From assembly GCA_022402565.1 (NCBI GenBank), contig JAKRSC010000011.1, forward strand, positions 124,001 through 188,000: a DNA stretch of 64,000 bases. The letters run 5' to 3'. Made by a program: the position numbers and the translations under genes. The notes beneath the pieces were generated by a model that saw nothing but the letters and a program-made list of their open reading frames with translations, did not search any database and was not told the DNA's origin. Shown here piece by piece: positions 8,898-16,921 of this stretch (its first letter is position 1; every line of letters starts with the position of its first letter). Source of the DNA: Hydrotalea sp. Lineage in GTDB: Bacteria; Bacteroidota; Bacteroidia; Chitinophagales; Chitinophagaceae.

Positions 8898-11282
8898 ATG
8901 CGCGCTTTATGGAAGTTCATATGGTTGATTGGGGTTGTTTTACTTCCTTCTGTTGCTCTTGAGGCGCAATGTGTTTTATCTGTTGAAGTGGAAGTGAAGG
9001 ATGCAGATTTGAAGGAACCCTTGCCTGGGTCAACAATCCAGTTTATTGAGCTAAAAAAAGCCTCATTTGCTGATAAAGATGGAAAGTTTGTATTTCGTGG
9101 AATTTGTCCGGGTAGCTATACCCTAAAAGTTTCACATGAAGCTTGTGAGCCTATAATCCTGCATCTACATATCAAGAAGGATGAAAAAATTACTGTGTTG
9201 CTTCCTCACCTTCAAAACCATTTAAAGGAAGTTCAAGTTACTGGTTATTCTGCTTCTAAGCCTGCTATGAATGCGACTACTGTGAAAGGAAAACAGTTGG
9301 ATGCAGTTAAGGGATCTTCTTTAGCAGAAGGAATAGCTGGTGTTACTGGTGTTAGTTTATTACAAACAGGAACGAATATTTATAAACCTGTTATTCATGG
9401 TTTACATAGTAATAGAGTATTGATTTTAAATAATGGTATTCGTCAGGAAGGACAGCAATGGGGAAGTGAGCATGCTCCTGAAATAGATACTTATATAGCT
9501 GATCGCTTAACTGTTGTGAAGGGAGCAGCTAGTTTACGTTATGGCGCGGATGCATTAGGAGGTGTGGTTTTGGTTGAACCTAAGTTGCTACGTGTACAAC
9601 CTGGAGTAGGAGGTGAGTTGAATTTAGGTATGTTCTCTAATAACCGACAAATGAATGTGTCTGGAATGATTGAGGGAAATAGTTTGAAGAATCCTGCTTT
9701 TAGCTGGAGATTACAAGGTACATTCAAAAGAGGTGGAAACGCTCGAACTCCTAATTATTGGCTAGCAAATTCTGGAGTTGAAGAGATTAATTTTTCGGCT
9801 GCGGCCGGATGGAGAGGAGAGAAAAGAGGCATAGAGTTTTTTATAAGTCAGTTTAATACAAGACTTGCCATTTTTTCGGGTTCACATATTGGTAACGTAA
9901 CAGATATGTTTACTGCCATCAACAGTAAGGAGCCTCCGGATTTTATTAGGAATGTAGGATTTAGCTACCAAATAGGCCGACCTTATCAAGCAGTGAGTCA
10001 TCAATTATTGAAAATTAAAGCATTTCAGGAGCTTAAGCATCAACAACGCATACAAGCCATTTTTTCAGCGCAATTTAATAGGCGGGAAGAGTTTGATGTA
10101 TTGCGCTTTCAATCGAGTAGTCGTGCACCTGGATTAGATCTTTCAATTCTAACGCTGAGTCAGGATATTATATGGGATCATTTTGGTTCCAACAAAATAA
10201 AGGGTTCTGTTGGCATGCAAACTGCTTATCAACACAATTACTACCAACAAAGATTTTTTATTCCAAATTATGATGCGTTCCAGTGGGGTGCTTTTGCTAT
10301 TGAAAAATTCAATCTCAATAAACTGAAAATCGAATCTGGTATAAGATATGATATTCGTTCTTTCTTCAACATCTCTGATAATAGCGGACAAAGAACATTC
10401 ACTAATAGACTCTATCAAGGTTTGTCTGGCAATCTCAATGCAATTTATAGTTTAGGCAGAGGTTGGGAGTTGGGCGCTTTGGTATCTAGTGCATGGCGAA
10501 ATCCTCAAATTAATGAATTATTCAGCGATGGATTACATCATGGTGCAGCACGTTTGGAAAAAGGACAGGCTAATTTAACTGTCGAAAGATCTAATGCAGC
10601 ACAAATGCATGTTGCCTACCGCGGTGAAGGTTGGGAAATTGAGGCAGAGGCCTATTATAAAAATATACAAGGATTTATTTTCTTAAGACCTACTTTTCCA
10701 GCACAGCTTACTATTAGAGGTGCATTCCCTGCTTTTGAATTTGCTCAAACGAATGCAATACTTCGTGGGTTAGACCTAACTTTTCGAAAGCAATTGTCGC
10801 CTCACTGGCAAATAACTACTAAAGGTGCATTGTTGCGGGCGTGGGATAAGAATACAGAAGATTGGATTATTCAAATGCCAGCTGACAGAGCAGAATTTCA
10901 TGTAACATATCAGGTCGCATCTAGCAAAAAACTCAAAGATGCATATGTCAAAGCACAAGTGCAACATGTATGGATGCAGACAAGGGTTCCTGCAACTGGA
11001 AATATAGAAATACCATTACCCAATGGCGGGATTCAATTTGCATCCGATTATGCACCACCCCCGCCTGCTTATACTTTAGTTGGATTAGAAATGGGTGGCG
11101 ATTATCAATTAAAGAATCGCTCTGTTACAATTACTTTGGTAGTATCAAACTTTATGAATACTGCCTATCGCGAGTATTTAAATGCATTTAGATATTTCTC
11201 AGATGATATGGGCAGAAATATTAGTCTTCGTTTAAAATGGCCTTTTGAATTTTCAACTATTAATAAATCAAAAAAACAATGA
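8898..11282 (+). CDS. TonB-dependent receptor, metal uptake context
   Basis: A 794-residue outer-membrane receptor. It has a signal peptide ending LEAQ near residue 24, a carboxypeptidase-like regulatory domain (residues about 25-110, with LPGSTIQFIELKKASFADKDGKF), a plug domain (VIHGLHSNRVLILNNGIRQEG, then VVKGAASLRYGADALGGVVL) and a long beta-barrel ending in an aromatic-rich C terminus. The substrate cannot be read from the sequence. Its place between merC and a histidine-rich lipoprotein, opposite a Fur-family regulator, argues for a zinc- or copper-related ligand. The stop overlaps the next start (ATGA). Confidence 0.9.
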   Translation: MRALWKFIWLIGVVLLPSVALEAQCVLSVEVEVKDADLKEPLPGSTIQFIELKKASFADKDGKFVFRGICPGSYTLKVSHEACEPIILHLHIKKDEKITVLLPHLQNHLKEVQVTGYSASKPAMNATTVKGKQLDAVKGSSLAEGIAGVTGVSLLQTGTNIYKPVIHGLHSNRVLILNNGIRQEGQQWGSEHAPEIDTYIADRLTVVKGAASLRYGADALGGVVLVEPKLLRVQPGVGGELNLGMFSNNRQMNVSGMIEGNSLKNPAFSWRLQGTFKRGGNARTPNYWLANSGVEEINFSAAAGWRGEKRGIEFFISQFNTRLAIFSGSHIGNVTDMFTAINSKEPPDFIRNVGFSYQIGRPYQAVSHQLLKIKAFQELKHQQRIQAIFSAQFNRREEFDVLRFQSSSRAPGLDLSILTLSQDIIWDHFGSNKIKGSVGMQTAYQHNYYQQRFFIPNYDAFQWGAFAIEKFNLNKLKIESGIRYDIRSFFNISDNSGQRTFTNRLYQGLSGNLNAIYSLGRGWELGALVSSAWRNPQINELFSDGLHHGAARLEKGQANLTVERSNAAQMHVAYRGEGWEIEAEAYYKNIQGFIFLRPTFPAQLTIRGAFPAFEFAQTNAILRGLDLTFRKQLSPHWQITTKGALLRAWDKNTEDWIIQMPADRAEFHVTYQVASSKKLKDAYVKAQVQHVWMQTRVPATGNIEIPLPNGGIQFASDYAPPPPAYTLVGLEMGGDYQLKNRSVTITLVVSNFMNTAYREYLNAFRYFSDDMGRNISLRLKWPFEFSTINKSKKQ

Positions 11283-11842
11283 ATGTTATGAAAAAGAGCA
11301 TGATGCAAATGCTATTGTCGACAGTCTTAGTAGCTGGGTTATTTACATCTTGTAAAAAGGATGATCACGATCACGATCATGATGAAGAAGAGTTAATCAC
11401 TACGCTTCGTGTTCAGTTAACCAATACAGCAACAAATGCAACACAAACATTTACTTTCCGTGATACCGATGGTCCGGGTGGAAATGCACCAACTGTTGAT
11501 AGTATTTTGATTGCACCTAATGCAACGTTTACTTGCGCTATTCAGGTTTTGAACGAAAGTGTTACTCCTGCAGAAGATAAAACGCCAGAGATTGTTCGCG
11601 AAGCAAATGATCATCAGTTTTATTTTATTACAACAGGAACAACATTGGCAGTTTCTAATTTAAATAATGATAGTCGTAGTTTGCCATTTGGTTTAACTTC
11701 AACATGGACAACAGGTGCTGCAGGTGCTCCTGGAACTGTGCGCATTGCATTGAAGCATAAGCCAGGACAAAAAGCGGCAGGGGATCCAATCACAAAAGGT
11801 GAAACAGATATTGATGTTACTTTTGGTGTAAGAGTGCGCTAA
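11279..11842 (+). CDS. Histidine-rich lipoprotein of the metal operon
   Basis: A 187-residue lipoprotein (signal ending LFTSC, Cys25). Directly after the lipid cysteine comes an acidic histidine run, DDHDHDHDEEE, a typical loose binding site for zinc or copper. The rest has beta-strand character with T-rich repeats and a conserved-looking end (IALKHKPGQKAAGDPITKGETDIDVTF). Similar proteins next to TonB receptors in Bacteroidota often carry the loose label 'type 1 periplasmic binding fold'; I see no such fold. It is translationally coupled to the receptor by a 4-base overlap. A second ATG at 11288 is possible. Probable role: periplasmic metal capture for the receptor. Confidence 0.75.
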   Translation: MNVMKKSMMQMLLSTVLVAGLFTSCKKDDHDHDHDEEELITTLRVQLTNTATNATQTFTFRDTDGPGGNAPTVDSILIAPNATFTCAIQVLNESVTPAEDKTPEIVREANDHQFYFITTGTTLAVSNLNNDSRSLPFGLTSTWTTGAAGAPGTVRIALKHKPGQKAAGDPITKGETDIDVTFGVRVR

Positions 11843-11862
11843 TTATTTTTAACTCAAAAATT

Positions 11863-11896
11863 GCGACTATCTCTTCTCGGGGTAGTCGCTTTTTTT
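11863..11896 (+). terminator. Intrinsic terminator of the merC operon
   Basis: GCGACTA (11863-11869) pairs with TAGTCGC (11883-11889), followed by a run of seven T. Confidence 0.8.
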
Positions 11897-11965
11897 ATGC
11901 TATTTTTTTAACAAACCATTTTCATAGAGTTGTTTGTATGGTTATTAATTTCAAATAAAAATGGT

Positions 11966-13150
11966 ATGCGATATTTTTTACTTCTCTTTTTTATAAGCTT
12001 CACACATTTAGTTCAAGCACAACAAAGCTTTCAGGTTCGTTTAGGTTTTACTGCTTCTTCATCAACACAATATCAACTGAAGTTCACTGATCAAGGTGTT
12101 GAGAAAACTATTGCAATGAGCAAAGATGGAAGTAAGTGGATGTTTAAAGGCACAATAAATCAGAAAGAGCCTGTTTATGCCAGTATTATCCAATTAGAGG
12201 ATGGTGAGTTCGAATCAGTGAAAAGTTTTTGGCTTGGAGCAGGAGTTGTAGATATTAAAAAAAAGAAAGACGACGATATAGAAGATGCGGAAGTGATTTC
12301 AAAACATCCCTATCAGCTTCATCAAAATGAATTGGATAGATTGGTGCGCCCCATCAGTGTTCAAAAGTCTATGATTGAAGCAAAATTGTCATTACAAACT
12401 CCCCGAGAGGATGTTCGAGCTTATTTGCGACAGATCGACTCTCTTGAAAAGCGAGAGGAACAGGTAAAAAGAAATTATATCAGAATGTATCCGGATCGTT
12501 ATATTGGTTTACATGCTATGTCGTACAGTATGATGGATTGGGGTGTTGATTCTACTAAAGTACTTTTCGAAAAAATGAGTGCCGCATTGAAAGAAACTTC
12601 TTATGGTCTGAAAGTTCAAAAGTACATTAGCTTAAATAAAAATATACAGGAAGGGAGCGATGTGGTCGATATAGTTCAATTGAGTCCAACCGGTGATACA
12701 CTTAGATTGTCTGATTTAAAAGGGAAATGGGTTTTGATAGATTTTTGGGCATCTTGGTGTGGTCCGTGTAGAGAGCAAAATCCAGAGTTGGTAGATCTAT
12801 ATAAAAAGTGGAAAGACAAAGGGTTTGAAATTTTTGCAGTTTCCTTAGACCAAAGAAAAGAAGATTGGTTAGCAGCCATTAAAAAGGACAGTCTCAGTTG
12901 GCTGCACGTATCAGAATTAAATGAGTTTGAAAATACAGCTGCCTACGTATATGGTGTGAATGCCGTTCCAACCAATTACCTAGTTGATCCAAAGGGAAAA
13001 GTTGTAAAAAAGGATTTGGAGCCCGATGAGATTGATGAGTTTCTATCTGAAGTCTTTCATTCAACTACTAAACATCAGAAGCGTCGAGCTCAAACAAATC
13101 ATTCACTGACTTCCCAAACAGTTGCGAAAGCTTTAAAGCCAACACAGTAG
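11966..13150 (+). CDS. TlpA-like thioredoxin-fold protein
   Basis: The 394-residue product has a signal peptide (MRYFLLLFFISFTHLVQAQ), an N-terminal beta-rich region like DUF4369 and a C-terminal TlpA/ResA-type thioredoxin domain with WCGPC and a conserved cis-proline region (NAVPTNYLVDP). It should act in the periplasm as a thiol-disulfide reductase. The start is ATG 11966; the frame extends to a TTG at 11930 with no leader function. The thioredoxin domain normally ends near EIDEFLSEVF; here about 31 polar, basic residues follow and they are coded antisense to the end of the XRE gene, an 83-base convergent overlap. Confidence 0.85.
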   Translation: MRYFLLLFFISFTHLVQAQQSFQVRLGFTASSSTQYQLKFTDQGVEKTIAMSKDGSKWMFKGTINQKEPVYASIIQLEDGEFESVKSFWLGAGVVDIKKKKDDDIEDAEVISKHPYQLHQNELDRLVRPISVQKSMIEAKLSLQTPREDVRAYLRQIDSLEKREEQVKRNYIRMYPDRYIGLHAMSYSMMDWGVDSTKVLFEKMSAALKETSYGLKVQKYISLNKNIQEGSDVVDIVQLSPTGDTLRLSDLKGKWVLIDFWASWCGPCREQNPELVDLYKKWKDKGFEIFAVSLDQRKEDWLAAIKKDSLSWLHVSELNEFENTAAYVYGVNAVPTNYLVDPKGKVVKKDLEPDEIDEFLSEVFHSTTKHQKRRAQTNHSLTSQTVAKALKPTQ

Positions 13151-13271
13151 AAGGAACATATTTATTGGCTTCTAAAGCATTGATGGTTTGTCTGCTTACA
13201 CCAATTTTTTGAGCAAGCTCCTCTTGTGTGAGGTTGTGGATTGCTCGTTCTATTTTTATTTTGTTTTTCAT
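13068..13271 (-). CDS. XRE-family helix-turn-helix regulator
   Basis: A 67-residue single-domain regulator: the HTH is LTQEELAQKIGVSRQTINALE, followed by YVPSTVLALKLSQLFGKSVNDLF, the pattern of small Cro/C1-type proteins (YozG-like). It has no sensor domain. It is coupled to the upstream membrane-protein gene by an ATGA overlap (13268-13271). This pairing of a small XRE regulator and a membrane protein is common in bacteria, and the pair probably controls its own promoter through the twin operators at 13741-13772. Its 3' end overlaps the thioredoxin gene by 83 bases. Confidence 0.9.
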   Translation of the reverse strand: MKNKIKIERAIHNLTQEELAQKIGVSRQTINALEANKYVPSTVLALKLSQLFGKSVNDLFELDASDV

Positions 13272-13735
13272 GTGTTCATTTTCTTGGCCTTGTACAATTG
13301 GTAATAAAAGCGAGCAAGGAATATAAGAGGAATGGTTGCAATATTATAAACAAGTATGTTCGCAAATGCAACTCCAAATACAAAGAGAAAGCAAAACAAA
13401 AGATAGATTGCATTGCAGCCTACCGCCCATAATAGAGCATTTAACCTAATAAAGCCAATCATTTCATCCTCTTCCTTTTCTTTAGAAAAGATAAGAATGA
13501 TTGAGCCTATTGTAAATAAGGATCCCACCAATGTAGGGAACAGCTCGGTGTTAACCCAAGTGAACATTCTAGGAGCGGATAAAACAGGTTCATAGTATAG
13601 TGCGGGCAATTTGACTTCAACATCTAAAAAATCGATGTTGCCAAATAGATTACCTATAGCTAGAATAAAGCTACTTGCAAATAAAATCCATCCAAATGGC
13701 TTATATGCATTTGATAGTAAGGGAACTTGTATCAT
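13268..13735 (-). CDS. Membrane protein paired with XRE regulator
   Basis: A 155-residue protein with four hydrophobic segments (about 13-31, 66-84, 98-118 and 123-143). An acidic loop with KEKEEDEMIGFIRLNALLWAV precedes the last two; I recall similar EDE-I-x-x-L/R-x-x-A/S-L-W-A motifs in membrane proteins beside XRE genes in Bacteroidota, but no function is known to me. ATG start at 13735; its last bases overlap the xre start, so the two are co-translated. It may sense or relay a membrane signal to the regulator, which is only a guess. Confidence 0.75.
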   Translation of the reverse strand: MIQVPLLSNAYKPFGWILFASSFILAIGNLFGNIDFLDVEVKLPALYYEPVLSAPRMFTWVNTELFPTLVGSLFTIGSIILIFSKEKEEDEMIGFIRLNALLWAVGCNAIYLLFCFLFVFGVAFANILVYNIATIPLIFLARFYYQLYKAKKMNT

Positions 13736-13740
13736 GACAT

Positions 13741-13772
13741 GTAAATTTTACCAAAAGTAAAGTAAATTTTAC
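13741..13772. promoter_or_regulatory. Twin operators around the -7 box of the membrane protein/XRE operon
   Basis: GTAAATTTTAC occurs twice, at 13741-13751 and 13762-13772. Each is a perfect palindrome around one central base. The copies are 21 bp apart, two helical turns. Between them on the minus strand lies TACTTTTG (13759-13752), a TAnnTTTG -7 element for the operon. A repressor dimer on each site would close the promoter. Confidence 0.7.
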
Positions 13773-13814
13773 ATAATGGAAAATAAAATAGACAAATGTG
13801 AAATTTTAACATTT

Positions 13815-14063
13815 TTAATTTTTGCAGAAAGCGAACACGAAGGGCTTATGTAATTGATCGCGAATAGCTTGTTGAACCAACATTGGTTTGCGAATAACCT
13901 TATGTTTATTTACGTCTATGATTTCATGACAACGGCAATACCCAGAGAGGGTTTCAATTTCAAAAAGGATTTTATGAAGAATTGCCAACTCGCGCGAATA
14001 CAAAGCATCATCCAAATGAGCTTTTGTAGATATGACCAATATATCGCGGTTTGGATCGTGCAT
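13815..14063 (-). CDS. Hypothetical 82-residue protein
   Basis: I do not recognise this family. The protein starts at the ATG at 14063, one base after the stop of the small lipoprotein gene, so the two form a coupled pair. It contains the helix-like DDALYSRELAILHKILFEIE, a CRCHEIID motif with two cysteines and a histidine that could bind metal, and a basic C-terminal half (KHKVIRKPMLVQQAIRDQLHK). No signal peptide. An open frame of similar length on the opposite strand (13854-14147) has poor composition, and the coupling supports the minus strand. The upstream extension of the frame to 14123 lacks a good start. Confidence 0.5.
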   Translation of the reverse strand: MHDPNRDILVISTKAHLDDALYSRELAILHKILFEIETLSGYCRCHEIIDVNKHKVIRKPMLVQQAIRDQLHKPFVFAFCKN

Positions 14064-14064
14064 A

Positions 14065-14202
14065 TTAGATTTTTGGACAGTTACAACCAGAATTTTTCTT
14101 ACCGCCAGATTTGTAGCCACCATACTGTTTTTGGCTACAACCTGTAACCGTAAGAGTAATTATCAACAACAGAATTGATATCTGGTTCAATTTTATTTTC
14201 AT
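14065..14202 (-). CDS. Small lipoprotein, 45 residues
   Basis: A short frame beginning ATG at 14202 codes a lipoprotein signal ending TVTGC, followed by a glycine/lysine-rich stretch and the ending GCNCPKI. Tiny lipoproteins with a C-x-C-P end are found in Bacteroidota, and the signal peptide is hard to explain by chance. Mature size would be about 24 residues. The next gene starts one base after its stop. Function unknown. Confidence 0.5.
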   Translation of the reverse strand: MKIKLNQISILLLIITLTVTGCSQKQYGGYKSGGKKNSGCNCPKI

Positions 14203-14254
14203 ATCGTATTCTAAAATAGTATTTTTCCGCTATACCATTTGTTTTGTTGAGTCT

Positions 14255-15352
14255 ATGTCTCATTTTACGACCAAAAAGGTACTCATAGTTCCGCTGGATT
14301 GGGGTTTGGGACATGCAACCAGATGTATCCCTTTAATCCGGTCTTTTAAAGATATTGGATGGGAGGTTGAAATTGGAGCTGAGGGTGCAGTAGCAGCATT
14401 ATTAAAAGGGGAGTTTCCTGAAATTAAAATCCATCGCATTACTGGCTACCGCATAACTTATGGAGAAAATGGCAGGTATTTTCTGTGGAAGATGTTTATT
14501 CAAATTCCTAGATTATTATCTGCAATTTATGCTGAGAGAAGATGGTTAAAGCGTTTGTTGAAGAAAGAGTCATACGGCTTGCTTGTTTCCGATAATCGCT
14601 ATGGATTGTATCATTCTACAATTCCATCTGTTCTTTTAACCCACCAACTTCGGATTCAGCTACCAATAAAATGGTTTGAAAATATCTTAGAAGTCTTGCA
14701 TGCAGGTTTAATAAAACGCTTTACAGTTTGTTGGGTGCCTGATTCATTGGGTGAACCTAACTTAGCTGGGAGGCTGTCTCATCCTGTTGAAGTTCAAAGC
14801 AGAAAAAATAGGTATGTAGGTTTATTAAGTAGGTATTCTCCCCCAACTCAAACTAATTCATTTAAATACGAGTTCTGTTTTTTGATTTCTGGTCCTGAGC
14901 CACAAAGAGGTATGTTGATTCAAGCTATTAAGTCAATGGCACACGAGTTTACAAGCGCCTCAATATTATTATGTGGCCAACCTGATGTAGAAATCCGAGA
15001 ACAAATGGGTGATTTATTTATTCGGTCACATGCTAAAGGGGAAGAGTTGCTACGAATAATTCAGCAAAGCAAATATGTAGTTGGAAGGAGTGGTTATACT
15101 ACTATGATGGAAATGGCAGCACTTCAAAAAAAATGTATTTTTATACCTACACCTGGACAAACAGAGCAAGAGTACTTAGCTGAATTACATAATGGGAATG
15201 GCTATGCGGCTGCTATCCAACAAGATTCATTCAGTTATCAGTCATTGCACATTGCCAAACAAAGTTTAGTGGGTAACTGGCCAAACTATCAATTCTTCAG
15301 TACTCAAAATTTAAAAGAATTATTAGACCTTCTTGAAACGGAAGTACTCTAG
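14255..15352 (+). CDS. Glycosyltransferase, family 28/MurG-like
   Basis: The 365-residue protein has two Rossmann halves of the GT-B fold. The N-terminal LIVPLDWGLGHATRCIPLIRSF matches the GxGHxxR acceptor-side motif of MurG/MGT-type enzymes; the C-terminal YVVGRSGYTTMMEMAALQKKCIFIPTPGQTEQEYLAE is the nucleotide-sugar binding part typical of GT28. No signal peptide, so cytoplasmic or peripheral. It is too diverged to call murG; donor and acceptor sugars are unknown, perhaps a cell-envelope glycan or lipid. ATG at 14255. It lies alone, with the EamA gene having its own promoter inside its 3' end. Confidence 0.8.
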   Translation: MSHFTTKKVLIVPLDWGLGHATRCIPLIRSFKDIGWEVEIGAEGAVAALLKGEFPEIKIHRITGYRITYGENGRYFLWKMFIQIPRLLSAIYAERRWLKRLLKKESYGLLVSDNRYGLYHSTIPSVLLTHQLRIQLPIKWFENILEVLHAGLIKRFTVCWVPDSLGEPNLAGRLSHPVEVQSRKNRYVGLLSRYSPPTQTNSFKYEFCFLISGPEPQRGMLIQAIKSMAHEFTSASILLCGQPDVEIREQMGDLFIRSHAKGEELLRIIQQSKYVVGRSGYTTMMEMAALQKKCIFIPTPGQTEQEYLAELHNGNGYAAAIQQDSFSYQSLHIAKQSLVGNWPNYQFFSTQNLKELLDLLETEVL

Positions 15353-15363
15353 TACTACCTTTG
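15333..15363 (+). promoter_or_regulatory. Promoter of the EamA transporter gene
   Basis: TTG (15333-15335), a 20-base spacer and TACCTTTG (15356-15363) match the Bacteroidota consensus. The transcript would begin near the ATG at 15370, giving an almost leaderless mRNA. Confidence 0.6.
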
Positions 15364-15369
15364 CGCCCC

Positions 15370-16260
15370 ATGCAGCCTATCAAGAAAGCCCACTTAGCAG
15401 CTTTAGGTGCCAACCTTTGTTTTGGCATCAATTTCGCAGCAGTTAAAATGGTAACACCTTCACTAATAGGTTCATTTGGCTTAAATGTTGCTAGGGTACT
15501 GGCAGCTTCTGGATTATTTTGGTTATTGTATTTCATGAAACCTGGCAGGCCAGGAATAGAAAAAAAGGACATCGGTCTCTTTATCCTTTGCGCTGTTTCT
15601 GGTATTGGACTGAATCAATTGTTGTTTATTAAAGGACTTTCACTTACCACAACCATTCACAGTTCACTGCTTATTTTAATCACTCCAATCCTGATTACAT
15701 TTTTAGCTGCCTGGTGGATGAAAGAACCCCTAAGTTGGCAAAAAATTATAGGGTTATTACTTGGAATTGGTGGAGCAAGTCTTTTGATACTTTCTAAGGG
15801 TGCTGAAGCAGAAGCAGAACAAATACTATTGGGTGATATTTTCATTATACTGAATGCTATAGTTTATTCTGTCTATTTGATTATGGTGAAACCCCTTATG
15901 ACAAGGTATTCAGCGATTCATGTAGTTAGATGGACTTTTACAATTGGTATGTTTATGATTTTACCAGTTGGATGGAATCAGTTTCAAGGAGCTTTATGGG
16001 ATTCATTCACTCCATTGCAGTGGGCTGCATTCATTTTTGTATTAGTAGGTGGTACCTTTTTTGCATATCTGCTAAATGTGTATGCTATTGGAAAAATTGG
16101 CGCATCTGTTACAGGATCTTACATTTATACTCAGCCTGTTTTTGCAGCAATCATTGCAATACTCTGGTTGGGAGAAAGTTTTACGTGGGTCAAATTATTA
16201 GCTGCTTGTCTAATATTTCTGGGTGTTTTTGGTGTAACAAGGACAAGGGTATCTGCTTAA
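15370..16260 (+). CDS. EamA/DMT-family transporter
   Basis: A 296-residue membrane protein with about ten hydrophobic helices made of two EamA repeats (residues about 5-140 and 150-290), as in drug/metabolite exporters. Conserved stretches such as NLCFGINFAAVKMV at the start and ASVTGSYIYTQPVFAAIIAILWLGE near the end fit the family. Substrate unknown. The ATG at 15370 is used rather than the TTG at 15361, since the latter is inside the -7 promoter box. Its stop shares a TTAA with the stop of the convergent sixA gene (4-base overlap). Confidence 0.88.
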   Translation: MQPIKKAHLAALGANLCFGINFAAVKMVTPSLIGSFGLNVARVLAASGLFWLLYFMKPGRPGIEKKDIGLFILCAVSGIGLNQLLFIKGLSLTTTIHSSLLILITPILITFLAAWWMKEPLSWQKIIGLLLGIGGASLLILSKGAEAEAEQILLGDIFIILNAIVYSVYLIMVKPLMTRYSAIHVVRWTFTIGMFMILPVGWNQFQGALWDSFTPLQWAAFIFVLVGGTFFAYLLNVYAIGKIGASVTGSYIYTQPVFAAIIAILWLGESFTWVKLLAACLIFLGVFGVTRTRVSA

Positions 16261-16748
16261 AAAGCTTTTGGATAGTAAAAGAACAGAAAGCTTTTATCTG
16301 CGTCTAGAAAATTCTTCCAACTTTTAACCTCGGCCTCTACTCCAAATATGCTGCAAGTTGGCATGTTATCTATTTGAATCTGCGTAAGTTCATTCGCCAT
16401 GTCTGTAATTCCAGGATTGTGAGCAAATATGGCTACAGTTGATAATCGATCTGGTAAAGCTTGAATAACTTCTTTGAAAATTTTAGGGGGTGCATGATAA
16501 AGTTCTGGGACTTGAATAACCTCTTTTTTCTTAAAACCCATTGTTTCAGCAAAGTAGGCTGCAGTTTCTAGAGCCCGAACGGCCGTGCTAGATATCAATG
16601 CATCTGGTCTCACTTTTTTTTCAATTAGTTTCTGAGCCATTAAAGGGGCATCTCTTTTGCCTCTTTCGTTCAGCGGCCTTTCGAAATCGTCTTGTCCTGC
16701 ATTTGCCCAACTGCTTTTAGCATGTCGTATTAGCAACAATTGTTTCAT
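16257..16748 (-). CDS. sixA: Phosphohistidine phosphatase SixA-like
   Basis: A 163-residue histidine phosphatase. The catalytic RHG-type motif is LLLIRHAKSSW at the N terminus, and the second catalytic histidine is in IFAHNPGI. RPLNERGKRDAPLMAQKL is typical of SixA, which removes phosphate from histidines of phosphorelay proteins such as PTS NPr in E. coli. No PTS or ArcB-like partner is present here, so the real target is unknown. ATG at 16748. Convergent 4-base overlap with the EamA gene. Confidence 0.85.
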   Translation of the reverse strand: MKQLLLIRHAKSSWANAGQDDFERPLNERGKRDAPLMAQKLIEKKVRPDALISSTAVRALETAAYFAETMGFKKKEVIQVPELYHAPPKIFKEVIQALPDRLSTVAIFAHNPGITDMANELTQIQIDNMPTCSIFGVEAEVKSWKNFLDADKSFLFFYYPKAF

Positions 16749-16892
16749 GTCTTAAATGTAGCCGAAAAAATGAATTTTCTCTATCTTAAGTAATAATAAA
16801 ACAAATAAGCGCAATTATTCTTGCAGTAGTCCAATTGTGTTTTCTCATGCCACATCAACAATAAATTTCTTTATTAGTTGAAAAGAGCATAA

Positions 16893-16920
16893 AAAAACCG
16901 GTGATGAACACCGGCTTTTT
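16893..16920. terminator. Intrinsic terminator of the first tricorn-like gene
   Basis: CCGGTG (16898-16903) pairs with CACCGG (16909-16914), with A- and T-tracts on both sides. On the minus strand it ends in a T run right after the stop at 16922. Confidence 0.8.
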
Positions 16921-16921
16921 T

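Noticed and set aside
13854-14147. Plus-strand frame of 97 residues
   Set aside because: It is antisense to the coupled small lipoprotein/82-residue gene pair and has no promoter or signal; the minus strand is better supported.
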